Part shown: piece after piece, positions 8,200 to 16,329 of the stretch | Numbering within the stretch: the first letter of the stretch is position 1 | How the letters are laid out: every line of letters begins with the position of its first letter | Notes under the pieces: model-generated | Database searches by the model: none | The model's input: only the letters and a program-made list of their open reading frames with translations | Told to the model about the DNA's origin: nothing | Assembly (NCBI GenBank): GCA_910586455.1 | Contig: CAJUHX010000037.1 | Location: 1-19,767 of the forward strand | DNA from: an uncultured Muribaculaceae bacterium | GTDB lineage: Bacteria > Bacteroidota > Bacteroidia > Bacteroidales > Muribaculaceae | Length of the DNA stretch: 19,767 nt | Reading direction: 5' to 3' | Program-made: the position numbers and the translations under genes

Positions 8200-11181
8200 A
8201 TGAACGAAGAAGCAATGAGCCAATTGTATCTGAAAGATACAGCCTTTCAGAATCTGATGCAGAGCCGCGTATTCAGCGTGCTGCTTATAGCATCGCGCTA
8301 CGACGCCTTTATGATGGAGGAAGACGGGCGAGTAGAAGAGCAGCTGTATTTCGAATATGTGGCGCTCAATCTCAGTTCGCCGCCACGGGTTACAAGAGTG
8401 TCGCATGTGAGCGAAGCCATCGAGGAGCTGTCGCACAAACACTTCGACCTGGTTATTGCCATGCCCGGAGTAGAGTTGTCCGAAACATTCGAGGGTGCGC
8501 GTCTTATCAAGGCCTTCGACCCCAATATCCCTATAGTGGTGCTTACACCGTTCAGCAAAGAGGTGTCGCGCAGGCTGCAGAACGAAGATCTGTCGAACAT
8601 CGACTATGTGTTCTCCTGGCTGGGAAACATGGACCTGTTGCTTGCCATCATAAAGCTGCTCGAAGACCGGCTCAATGCCGCAGACATCGACAATGTAGGC
8701 GTGCAGATGATACTGCTGGTGGAAGACTCGGTACGCTTTTACTCGTCGGTGCTCCCGCATATATATAAATTCCTGCTCAAGCAGTCGATGGCCTTCAGTA
8801 CCGAGGCCCTGAACGAGCACGAACAGATGCTGCGTATGCGCGGACGTCCCAAGGTGATGCTCGCCCGCGATTACGAAGAGGCTGTGGCGCTTTACGAGCG
8901 CTACGGGCAGCACTTTCTGGGCGTGATTACCGATGTGTCGTTCAAGCGTGGTGGTGTCAAGGACTCCGAAGCCGGCCTGAGGCTGGTGGAGTATCTGCAT
9001 GACCGCGATGCCACGCTACCGGTGATTGTGGAGTCGTCGGAAGTGGAAAACGCCGACCCCGCCCGGGCACTCGGATGCACATTTCTCGACAAGAACTCCA
9101 AAAAGCTGTCGGTAGACCTCGGCGAGGCTATCATGCACGACTTTGGCTTCGGCGATTTTGTGATACGCGACCCCAATGACGGAAGCGAGATAATGACCAT
9201 ACGCAACCTCAAGGATCTGCAGCGGCGCATACTTGATATTCCGGCCGACGCATTGTATCACCATGCGCTCAACAACGATATATCGCGCTGGCTCTACAGC
9301 CGCGCCCTGTTTCCCTTGGCAGAGGTGATAAAGGAACACCGCTTCAACTCGGTGGAAGACGCCCCTCGCGCCAGCCGTTTGTTCTTCGACCTGATAGTGA
9401 AGTACCGCAAGATGAAGAACCGGGGCGTGGTGGCAGTGTTCAAAAAAGACCGTTTCGACCACTACTCGAACTTTGCCCGCATAGGGCAGGGCAGCCTCGG
9501 CGGCAAAGGCCGCGGCCTTGCTTTCGTCGACTCAATCATAAAAAAGAATCCTGTGTGCGACAATTTCAACGGCATGACCATAACCATACCGCGCACAGTT
9601 GTGCTATGCACCGATATATTCGATGAATTCATGGCTCAGAACCGTCTGTACCCCACGGCTCTGAGCAACATATCCGACGACGAGATTCTGGCATACTTTC
9701 TGGCCGCACGTCTGCCGGAGTCGCTGATCGAGGACTTTTTCGCTCTGTTCGAGGTTATCGACCGTCCGTTGGCGGTGCGCTCCTCGAGCCTGCTCGAAGA
9801 CTCGCATTACCAGCCCTTCGCAGGCATATACTCCACCTACATGGTGCCGTGCCACCCGGACCCCTACGAGCGCATGCGCATGCTCGGCGAGGCTATCAAA
9901 GGCGTGTACGCTTCGGTATTCTATCAGGCCTCGAAGGCATATATGTCGGCCACCAGCAATGTAATCGACCAGGAAAAAATGGCCGTGATAATACAGGAAG
10001 TGGTAGGTCACAGCCATGGCGACTATTACTTTCCGTCGCTCTCCGGCGTGGGCCGCTCGCTCAACTACTATCCGCTGGGCGACGAGGTAGCCGAGGACGG
10101 AGTGGCCGAGATTGCGGTAGGTCTTGGCAAATACATAGTCGACGGTGGCGTGAGCTTGCGCTTTTCGCCTCTGCACCCCGACAAGGTGCTGCAGACCTCG
10201 ACCATCGACCTGGCCCTGCGCGATACACAGCGCGAACTCTATGCGCTGCCAATCAAGGATCAGGGCCGCACGTTCTCGGCCGACGACTCGTTCAACCTTG
10301 TGAAACTGCCAGTGCAGCAGTTTGCCGACACCGGCGTGCTGCGCTATATGGTATCGACTTACGACGCCAACGACCGCATGATATACGACTACGAGCATGG
10401 CCGCGGACGCAGGCTGGTGACCTTTGCCAATATACTGCGCGACCGTGTAGTGCCTCTGGCTCCGGCCATCGACTTTATGCTCAAGCAGGGGCAGAGCGCC
10501 ATGCAGCGCCCCATAGAAATTGAATTCGCCTGCAATATCACCCGCAATGCCGCCGACCCCACGAAATCGAAAGGCCATATATACTGGTTGCAAATCCGGC
10601 CTATTATCGACCGCAAGGAACTGGTCGACGACGCCGCCCTCGATGTGCCGCCCTCGCGGCTGCTGCTGCGCAGCAACACTGCCCTGGGGCATGGCCGCAT
10701 CGACAATCTGTGTACAGTGGTGTATGTACGCACCGATACCTTCGACTCCGCAAACAACCGCGCCGTTGTGGCCGAACTCAACGACCTCAACCGCCGCTTC
10801 GCCGAACTTAACGAAAACTACATACTCATAGGTCCCGGCCGCTGGGGCTCGAGTGACGAAGCTCTGGGCATACCGGTACACTGGCCCGATATATCGCAGG
10901 CACGGCTTATTGTAGAGGCATCGCTGCCCGACTACCGTATAGAGCCGAGTCAGGGCACGCACTTCTTCCATAATCTCACCTCGTTCGGGGTGGGGTACTT
11001 TACCGTCGACCCTGCCAGCAACTCCGGCTTCTACGACAGCGGATACCTCGATTCGCAACCTGCCGAGTACGAGAGCCGCTTCCTGCGGGTGGTGCGTTTT
11101 GCCCGGCCTCTGGAGGTCGCTATCAACGGCAGGCGCGGAGTAGGTGTGGTGATAAAGCCGGATACCGATGCAACAGTGTAG
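8200..11181 (+). CDS. Receiver-receiver-PEP/pyruvate-binding ATP-grasp fusion protein
   Basis: A 993-residue multidomain protein. Residues about 24-150 look like a response-regulator receiver that has lost its phospho-acceptor (AMP at 87-89 where Asp is expected, although T116 remains). Residues about 170-310 form an apparently intact receiver: acidic pair E175-D176, acceptor D245 in GVITDVSF, S279 and K298. A linker leads to a PEP-synthase/PPDK N-terminal ATP-grasp domain (about 425-805): SLGGKGRGLAF (K436), LAVRSSSLLEDS (R527), PFAGIYSTYM, IEIEFA (about 772-777) and YWLQIRPI (Q798, R800). The last 190 residues hold GPGRWGSSD (878-886) and SQGTHFFHNLTSFGVGYFTV and match no domain I can name. 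The swivelling phospho-histidine domain and the PEP TIM barrel are absent, so it cannot be an ordinary PEP synthase. ATG at 8200 lies just after the promoter box; a 43-codon upstream extension would start inside the untranscribed region. It probably heads an operon with the next two genes. Confidence 0.8.
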   Translation: MNEEAMSQLYLKDTAFQNLMQSRVFSVLLIASRYDAFMMEEDGRVEEQLYFEYVALNLSSPPRVTRVSHVSEAIEELSHKHFDLVIAMPGVELSETFEGARLIKAFDPNIPIVVLTPFSKEVSRRLQNEDLSNIDYVFSWLGNMDLLLAIIKLLEDRLNAADIDNVGVQMILLVEDSVRFYSSVLPHIYKFLLKQSMAFSTEALNEHEQMLRMRGRPKVMLARDYEEAVALYERYGQHFLGVITDVSFKRGGVKDSEAGLRLVEYLHDRDATLPVIVESSEVENADPARALGCTFLDKNSKKLSVDLGEAIMHDFGFGDFVIRDPNDGSEIMTIRNLKDLQRRILDIPADALYHHALNNDISRWLYSRALFPLAEVIKEHRFNSVEDAPRASRLFFDLIVKYRKMKNRGVVAVFKKDRFDHYSNFARIGQGSLGGKGRGLAFVDSIIKKNPVCDNFNGMTITIPRTVVLCTDIFDEFMAQNRLYPTALSNISDDEILAYFLAARLPESLIEDFFALFEVIDRPLAVRSSSLLEDSHYQPFAGIYSTYMVPCHPDPYERMRMLGEAIKGVYASVFYQASKAYMSATSNVIDQEKMAVIIQEVVGHSHGDYYFPSLSGVGRSLNYYPLGDEVAEDGVAEIAVGLGKYIVDGGVSLRFSPLHPDKVLQTSTIDLALRDTQRELYALPIKDQGRTFSADDSFNLVKLPVQQFADTGVLRYMVSTYDANDRMIYDYEHGRGRRLVTFANILRDRVVPLAPAIDFMLKQGQSAMQRPIEIEFACNITRNAADPTKSKGHIYWLQIRPIIDRKELVDDAALDVPPSRLLLRSNTALGHGRIDNLCTVVYVRTDTFDSANNRAVVAELNDLNRRFAELNENYILIGPGRWGSSDEALGIPVHWPDISQARLIVEASLPDYRIEPSQGTHFFHNLTSFGVGYFTVDPASNSGFYDSGYLDSQPAEYESRFLRVVRFARPLEVAINGRRGVGVVIKPDTDATV

Positions 11182-11218
11182 AACTACTGAATAATAACGT
11201 TTGAACTACAGAATATTA

Positions 11219-12553
11219 ATGTCATTTTTTTCCAAACTTAAACATGCGCTCGGCTTCGGCGACGACCTTGCCGACGAACTGATGAGCGACACCAATGAGG
11301 AAGTTGCACAGTCGCAGGCCGCCGGCGGCGACGATGCTGCGTCGGATACCGTAGAGGCTACTGCCGGCGAAGACGACGACAGTGGATTCAGCCCGCAGGT
11401 ACGCAGTCGCATTTTCGACCATGTTGTGGCCGTGTTCAACGGGGCCATGCCCGATTTTATCCGCAATTCGGTTGACACCAACGCTCAGAGCGAGTATATA
11501 TACAATACCCTCGACGAGTCGATTAAACACTACTTCGACACCTTCGAGGTATCGTTGCGTCAGCGTATGGAGCGCGCGCAGCAGCAGCACAACCGAGAGC
11601 TTTCTGCCGAAATCGAGCGCCTGCGCAGCGAGTCGAAGAAAATCGATGACGACCGCAGCGCCATTAAGGAACGCCAGCTGAGCGCCGACCGTCAGAAGCG
11701 CGCTCTCACCGACCGTGTGCATGAGCTCGAACAGCAGCTGGCGGCACTCGACGCCGAACGCGAACAGCTCCAGCTCGAAAACAAATCGATGCTCAACAAA
11801 CTGAAAGTGGCGCAGATTCAAGGCTCCGACGAGCAGCTGCAGCTAAAATGCCACGAACTTGAACAGAAAGCCGTCGAGCTCACCGCTCAGAACGATAATC
11901 TTACAAAGGATAACGCTCGCCTGCACGAAGCAATGGACAAGCAGGCAGATATGCACGCAATAAGCGAAGCCATGATGGGCGACCTGCGCCAGTCGGCGGC
12001 CAAAGCCCGCGAGGAACTCAACAACCGCAATGCCGAGTATGATGCCACGGTGAAAGAACTCGAACAGACCCGCGGACGCCTGGCGGAAGCCGAATTGCTT
12101 GTAACCGAAGCCGGCGCCGTGAATGAACAGCTGGCAGTGCTGGTGGCTGAACTCGACAAACGCGACTCCCGAATAAACAAGCTGAAGAAAGACCGGGCAG
12201 AACTGCGCCGCCAGCTTGATGCCGCACGTGCCGAGTCCGATGCCGCAAAGGCTGTGCAGCCGACTACGGCTTACGGCAATGATACCGCTGCTCCGGAAGC
12301 TGTTCCGGAGGCAGGCCCGGATGATTCCAAACCTGCGCCCGCTACCGACGCAGCTCCGGTATTGCCCAAACCGGGGCCGAAAATGCCGCGTATCACCGAC
12401 GAAGCTCTCGATGAAATGGAAGAGCAGTTCAACAACGAAACCTGGACTACCGACTCGCATGAGAGCGCCCGTCCGACCCCCGACAAGGAAACACCACGTC
12501 AGAGTCGTCGCAAGCATACTCCGGCCGACGATGTACAACTGTCGCTTTTCTGA
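11219..12553 (+). CDS. Coiled-coil protein with C-terminal sliding-clamp-binding motif QLSLF
   Basis: A 444-residue protein that I cannot assign to a named family. It starts with a short amphipathic, basic segment (MSFFSKLKHALGFGDD), then an acidic low-complexity stretch. A small predicted-helical domain follows at about residues 58-115 (VRSRIFDHVVAVFNGAMPDF), then a long heptad-rich coiled coil (about 115-345) full of Glu, Gln, Lys and Leu, then a proline/alanine-rich linker. The last five residues are QLSLF, preceded by ADDV. QLSLF fits the bacterial DnaN clamp-binding consensus QL[S/D]LF exactly, and the end of a flexible tail is where such peptides commonly sit. This hints at a replication or repair link, which is inference. 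ATG at 11219 is chosen over a TTG six codons upstream. It follows the ATP-grasp gene by 37 bases and precedes the peptidase by 23. Confidence 0.75.
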   Translation: MSFFSKLKHALGFGDDLADELMSDTNEEVAQSQAAGGDDAASDTVEATAGEDDDSGFSPQVRSRIFDHVVAVFNGAMPDFIRNSVDTNAQSEYIYNTLDESIKHYFDTFEVSLRQRMERAQQQHNRELSAEIERLRSESKKIDDDRSAIKERQLSADRQKRALTDRVHELEQQLAALDAEREQLQLENKSMLNKLKVAQIQGSDEQLQLKCHELEQKAVELTAQNDNLTKDNARLHEAMDKQADMHAISEAMMGDLRQSAAKAREELNNRNAEYDATVKELEQTRGRLAEAELLVTEAGAVNEQLAVLVAELDKRDSRINKLKKDRAELRRQLDAARAESDAAKAVQPTTAYGNDTAAPEAVPEAGPDDSKPAPATDAAPVLPKPGPKMPRITDEALDEMEEQFNNETWTTDSHESARPTPDKETPRQSRRKHTPADDVQLSLF

Positions 12554-12576
12554 AAATCATTGTTCACCTTAAATAT

Positions 12577-14754
12577 ATGACCAAAATCCGCTTTACGGCC
12601 TTAGCAGCCGTTTTATCCATGGCCTCTGTGGCCTTTGCGGCTACTCCGGCCGACGAAATCGCTCCCTATGTGTACCCCCGCAACACACCTGCCAAAGCCC
12701 GGCCCATAGGGCAGATGATTGATGCCGATACCTATCTGACATTGTCGGACAACGGCAAGGCAATCGAACAGCGCGATGTAAAATCGGGCAAGGTCACCGG
12801 TACTTTGGTTGACCTTGCGACTACCCGCGAAAACACCATCGAGAACATCGAAGGCTTTGAACTCAGTCCCGACGGCTCGAAAGTGCTGCTGTGGCGCGAT
12901 GTACAGCCCATATACCGCCACTCCTACACCGCCAGCTATTATGTGTACGAGGTGCGTTCGAGGCTGTTGCGCCCCCTGTCTGACAACTTCCCGCGCCAGC
13001 GCATGGCCAAGTTTGCGCCAAATTCGCGAATGGTGGCTTTTGTAGGTGGCGACAACAATATTTATCTTAAAAAACTCGATTATAACACAGAGGTGGCCGT
13101 AACTGCCGACGGCGAGATAAACTCTGTTATAAACGGTGTGCCCGACTGGACTTACGAGGAAGAGTTCACCACCGACTGCTCCATGATATTCTCGCCCGAC
13201 AGCGAAACCTTCTGCTTCCTGCGTTACAACGAGCAGCAGGTGCCGCTGTACTCGCTGCCTGTATACGAGGGAACCTGTGACCCACATAAGGAATATGCCC
13301 TCTATCCGGGCGAGTACCGCTACAAGTACCCCGTGGCCGGACAGCCGAACTCGCAGGTGACGCTCCACAGCTACGACATTGACGAACGCAAACTGAGCGA
13401 ACTTACTCTGCCGGGCACTTTCGAATATATTCCCCGCATATTCTATACCCCCGAAGGCAAGGTGCTGGCAGTGACTCTGAACCGCGACCAGAACCGCATG
13501 GAAATATACAGCGTGAATCCGGCCTCGAAGGTAGCCAAGAGTGTGTTTGTCGATGAATCAAAGGCATGGATTTCGCCGGAAACCTACGAAGACCTGCAGA
13601 TTTGCGCCGACGGCTTTATTGTGAATTCGTCGCGCAGCGGTTTCGCATCGCTTTACAAATACAGCTACTCGGGCGCACTGCTGCGCACTGTGTGCGAGCA
13701 GCAGGCTGATGTAACCGCATGCTACGGGCAGGATGCAGCCGGAAATATCTACTATCAGATTGCCGCGCCAACACCCATCGACCGCACAGTATGCCGCCTC
13801 GACATCAAGGGCAAGACCACCACAGTGGGCGAGAACGATGGCTGGAACGTGGCCTCGTTCTCAAGCGACATGAGCTACGTGATGGTTAACCACAGCAACG
13901 CTGCCACTGTGCCTGTGTACACCCTCTATAAAGGCAACGGCAGCAAGGTGCGTGTGATTGAGGACAACGCCGCGTATGCGGCACGAGTAGCCGACCTGCC
14001 CAAGTGTGAGTTTATAACCGTGCCCTCCGACGGCAACAGCCTCAACGCTTATATAATCAAACCCGCCGGCTTCGACCCGTCGAAAAAATATCCTGTTGTG
14101 ATGCATCAGTACAGCGGCCCCGGCTCGCAGAGCGTATGCAACCGCTGGCAGCTCGACTGGCAGCAGTACTTTGCCATGCAGGGCTTTGTGGTAGTGTGTG
14201 TCGACGGTCGCGGTACCGGAGGCCGCGGTACGTCGTTCCGCGATGCCGTATACCGCAATCTTGGCCACTATGAAACAATCGACCAGATAAATGCCGCCCG
14301 CTATGTTGCGGCCATGCCCGGCATCGACGGCAAGCGCATAGGCATCTGCGGCTGGAGCTACGGCGGCTACGAGGCGCTGATGTGCGCCACCATCAAGGGC
14401 TCGCCTTTTGCGGCTGCCTGCTCCGTGGCCCCTGTTACCGACTGGCATTATTACGACACCGTATATGCTGAACGCTACATGCTCACACCACAGCAGAACT
14501 TCGAGGGTTATGAACAGTCGTCGCCGCTTAACCGTGCCGCCAACCTGGCTTGTCCGCTGATGCTGATGTACGGAACTTCCGATGACAACGTACATCCGGC
14601 CAACAGCCTGCAGTTCGCCTCGGCACTCCAGAGCGCAGGCCTGCTTTTCGACATGATGGTGTTCCCCAACATGAACCACAGCATCAACGGCTGCAATGCC
14701 CGTGCGGTAGTCTACGCCAATATGCTGCGTTTCTTCAAGCGCGAACTTATGTAA
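12577..14754 (+). CDS. S9B dipeptidyl peptidase IV-like serine peptidase
   Basis: A 725-residue protein with a Sec signal peptide (cleavage near AFA-ATP, residue 22), so periplasmic or surface-exposed. Residues about 40-480 form the beta-propeller, including the DPP-IV glutamate motif DWTYEEEF (E195 and E196 are the pair that binds the substrate N-terminus). The alpha/beta-hydrolase domain carries the catalytic triad: Ser594 in GWSYGGYE, Asp669 in GTSDDNVHP and His701 in NMNHSING. The length matches bacterial DPP-IV enzymes, which remove X-Pro or X-Ala dipeptides from peptide N-termini. All key residues are present. The gene is last in the run of three plus-strand genes and is followed by a strong terminator. 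Its functional link to the two upstream genes is not obvious. Confidence 0.93.
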   Translation: MTKIRFTALAAVLSMASVAFAATPADEIAPYVYPRNTPAKARPIGQMIDADTYLTLSDNGKAIEQRDVKSGKVTGTLVDLATTRENTIENIEGFELSPDGSKVLLWRDVQPIYRHSYTASYYVYEVRSRLLRPLSDNFPRQRMAKFAPNSRMVAFVGGDNNIYLKKLDYNTEVAVTADGEINSVINGVPDWTYEEEFTTDCSMIFSPDSETFCFLRYNEQQVPLYSLPVYEGTCDPHKEYALYPGEYRYKYPVAGQPNSQVTLHSYDIDERKLSELTLPGTFEYIPRIFYTPEGKVLAVTLNRDQNRMEIYSVNPASKVAKSVFVDESKAWISPETYEDLQICADGFIVNSSRSGFASLYKYSYSGALLRTVCEQQADVTACYGQDAAGNIYYQIAAPTPIDRTVCRLDIKGKTTTVGENDGWNVASFSSDMSYVMVNHSNAATVPVYTLYKGNGSKVRVIEDNAAYAARVADLPKCEFITVPSDGNSLNAYIIKPAGFDPSKKYPVVMHQYSGPGSQSVCNRWQLDWQQYFAMQGFVVVCVDGRGTGGRGTSFRDAVYRNLGHYETIDQINAARYVAAMPGIDGKRIGICGWSYGGYEALMCATIKGSPFAAACSVAPVTDWHYYDTVYAERYMLTPQQNFEGYEQSSPLNRAANLACPLMLMYGTSDDNVHPANSLQFASALQSAGLLFDMMVFPNMNHSINGCNARAVVYANMLRFFKRELM

Positions 14755-14794
14755 TTGTTGCAAAACTATGAGCCGCAGCGCGGCATCAGTATCC

Positions 14795-14843
14795 GGATGG
14801 TGTTGCTGAACCTCAGTTCTGCAACACCATCCTATTATATACA
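14795..14843 (+). terminator. Terminator hairpin after the DPP-IV gene
   Basis: GGATGGTGTTGC (14795-14806) and GCAACACCATCC (14821-14832) form a perfect 12-bp stem with a 14-base loop, 40 bases after the stop codon. The downstream U-tract is poor (TATTATATAC), so this may be an mRNA 3'-end or stability structure rather than the main terminator. Confidence 0.65.
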
Positions 14844-14876
14844 ATAGTTTTTCCACGCATAGCCGTATTGACAAAA

Positions 14877-14912
14877 AATAAAAAGGAACTCATCCCTGAG
14901 TTCCTTTTTATT
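14877..14912. terminator. Bidirectional Rho-independent terminator between convergent operons
   Basis: AATAAAAAGGAACTCA (14877-14892) and TGAGTTCCTTTTTATT (14897-14912) form a perfect 16-bp stem with a TCCC loop. Runs of T occur at the 3' side on both strands. It lies between the plus-strand peptidase operon and the minus-strand lpxH operon, so it can serve both. Confidence 0.88.
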
Positions 14913-15154
14913 GGTTTCCAATAGGTACAATTTCTAAGGTAAAAAAGATTGTTTTAGGTTTGCGCTACAAAGTTCACGTTTTTTTTTGTGCTTGCCAAAT
15001 AAAAATATATGTTCTTTGGCATGGTTTTTTAACCGGTTTTTCGCCGGCATTATTTTTATTTTAGATAATAAGCTATCAATCAATATTATATCATGAAAAT
15101 CTCCAAAGAGATGTTAAGAGAACTTTAATGTCAATAAATGTTAAATTAAAGGTT
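14913..15154. other. AT-rich non-coding gap downstream of lpxH
   Basis: No convincing gene is seen in these 242 bases. On the plus strand TAGGTTTG (14955-14962) matches the -7 consensus, with TTTC (one mismatch) 20 bases upstream at 14931-14934. A 7-bp inverted repeat TGCCAAA/TTTGGCA (14993-14999/15015-15021) follows. At 15093-15128 an ATG after an A/T-rich leader opens an 11-codon reading frame (MKISKEMLREL). These could mark a small RNA or a tiny peptide, but each signal is weak. Confidence 0.3.
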
Positions 15155-15892
15155 TTAACCCTCGAACTCTGACAAAATGATGTTTTTGCCATCGAAAACG
15201 GCGTATGTACTGCGGTGAATCCACTCGCCTAAAATAATCAGGCGGCAGCCTGTCGACAGGCGATAGTCGACAGGCACATGGTGATGTCCCATGACGATAT
15301 ATTGCAATTCCCTGTGCTCGCGGCTGTACTGTTCGGCCCATTGCAGCACACGCTCGCGCATGGGGCCACAGAACTCGGCTGCCTTGTCGGAACGGTAATC
15401 GCGGTTGTGACAGCTCCATCCAAATCCAAGCGGAACAGTCCAGCGCGGATGTACGGCTGCAAATAGCAGCTGGCAGAAGCGGTTGCGGAAGGCATGCTGT
15501 ATGAGCTTGAATCCTGCCGGCTCGTTGCCAAGGCGGTCGCCGTGGGCAAGGTAAAATCGGCTGCCCAGCAGCGATGCAGACAGCGAGTCGTCGATAACCG
15601 TTATGCCCAGCTCGTCGCGCAGGTAGTCGAACAGCCATATATCGTGGTTGCCGGTGAACCATGTTATTTTCACACCCGAGTCGGCCAGGCGGGCCAGAGC
15701 GCCGAAGAAGCGCACAAAGCCTCGCGGTACTACGTTGCGGTACTCATACCAGTAGTCGAGAATGTCGCCCAGCAGATACAGCTGTGTGGCATCGTCAGCG
15801 ATTTGCTCCAGAAAGCGCACAACACGGGTTTCCGACTCGCGCCGGGGCAGGTATGAGGCACCCAGATGCATGTCGCTGATAAAATATATCAT
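15155..15892 (-). CDS. lpxH: UDP-2,3-diacylglucosamine pyrophosphatase, LpxH-type
   Basis: A 245-residue calcineurin-like metallophosphoesterase. In lipid A synthesis LpxH hydrolyses UDP-2,3-diacylglucosamine to lipid X and UMP at the cytoplasmic face of the inner membrane. Metal-binding motifs are in order: SDMHLG (D7, H9), LLGDILDYW (D43), TGNHD (N81, H82), LAHGDRLG (H116) and VMGHHHVP near residue 198. The SDMHLG / GDILDYW spacing and the length fit LpxH rather than a generic phosphatase. ATG at 15892 starts exactly at the first strand (MIYFISD) and overlaps the stop of the upstream SufT-like gene as ATGA, so translation is probably coupled. An open extension upstream into that gene has no family support. 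The LpxH2 subfamily or a related phosphoesterase remains possible. Confidence 0.88.
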   Translation of the reverse strand: MIYFISDMHLGASYLPRRESETRVVRFLEQIADDATQLYLLGDILDYWYEYRNVVPRGFVRFFGALARLADSGVKITWFTGNHDIWLFDYLRDELGITVIDDSLSASLLGSRFYLAHGDRLGNEPAGFKLIQHAFRNRFCQLLFAAVHPRWTVPLGFGWSCHNRDYRSDKAAEFCGPMRERVLQWAEQYSREHRELQYIVMGHHHVPVDYRLSTGCRLIILGEWIHRSTYAVFDGKNIILSEFEG

Positions 15893-16209
15893 AGGAAGCC
15901 CAGTTCGAGTTTGGCTTCCTCGCTCATCATGTCCTGAGTCCATTCGGGCTCGAACACAATGTTGATGTTCACCGATGTTATGCCGTCGACAGACTCCAGC
16001 TTCAGGCGGGCATCCTCGAGAATAAAGTCGGCAGCCGGGCAATTGGGGGCTGTGAGGGTCATGTCGATATTGAGGGCGCCGTCGTCGGCTATATCAATTT
16101 TATATATAAGACCGAGGCTGTATATGTCGACAGGAATCTCGGGGTCGAAAACGGTGCGGAGCATTTCCACCACCTTCTCTTCAAGTTGTAATTTACGTTC
16201 AGGGGTCAT
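15889..16209 (-). CDS. DUF59/MIP18 family Fe-S cluster assembly protein (SufT-like)
   Basis: A 106-residue protein, the normal size for the single-domain DUF59 (MIP18) family, which supports iron-sulfur cluster assembly or delivery. The two family signatures are present: FDPEIPVDIYSLGLIY at residues 21-36 and LTAPNCPAAD with the conserved C57. In Bacteroidetes such proteins often accompany suf genes, but here the partner is lpxH, overlapped by 4 bases. A -7 promoter box lies about 35 bases upstream of the ATG. Family assignment is firm; the specific client proteins are unknown. It could also be annotated as a PaaD-like or metal-sulfur biosynthetic protein. Confidence 0.92.
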   Translation of the reverse strand: MTPERKLQLEEKVVEMLRTVFDPEIPVDIYSLGLIYKIDIADDGALNIDMTLTAPNCPAADFILEDARLKLESVDGITSVNINIVFEPEWTQDMMSEEAKLELGFL

Positions 16210-16243
16210 GTTCAGTTGTCTTTAACCGGGCACTAAATTTATG

Positions 16244-16251
16244 CAAAGTTA
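16244..16251 (-). promoter_or_regulatory. -7 promoter box for the SufT-lpxH operon
   Basis: The minus strand reads TAACTTTG, a perfect -7 box, 35 bases before the SufT-like ATG. No good TTTG lies at the -33 position. It is divergent from the promoter at 16270-16301, with the two -7 boxes only 42 bases apart, so the two transcription units may compete or be co-regulated. Confidence 0.6.
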
Positions 16252-16269
16252 AGAAAAAGTGGCGGATAG

Positions 16270-16301
16270 TTTGGTGAAAGCAAAAAGAAATTTTAACTTT
16301 G
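16270..16301 (+). promoter_or_regulatory. Consensus promoter for the small outer-membrane barrel gene
   Basis: TTTG at 16270-16273 and TAACTTTG at 16294-16301 are separated by exactly 20 bases; both match the Bacteroidetes consensus perfectly. The leader to the ATG at 16330 is about 25 bases and A/T-rich, which suggests strong expression. Confidence 0.78.
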
Positions 16302-16329
16302 CAATTAAATTCACTCAAAATCACAGATT

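Noticed and set aside
9604..11058. Open frame of 484 codons on the minus strand inside the ATP-grasp gene
   Set aside because: The plus-strand protein shows conserved ATP-grasp motifs across this interval; the antisense product has no motif, promoter or start context.
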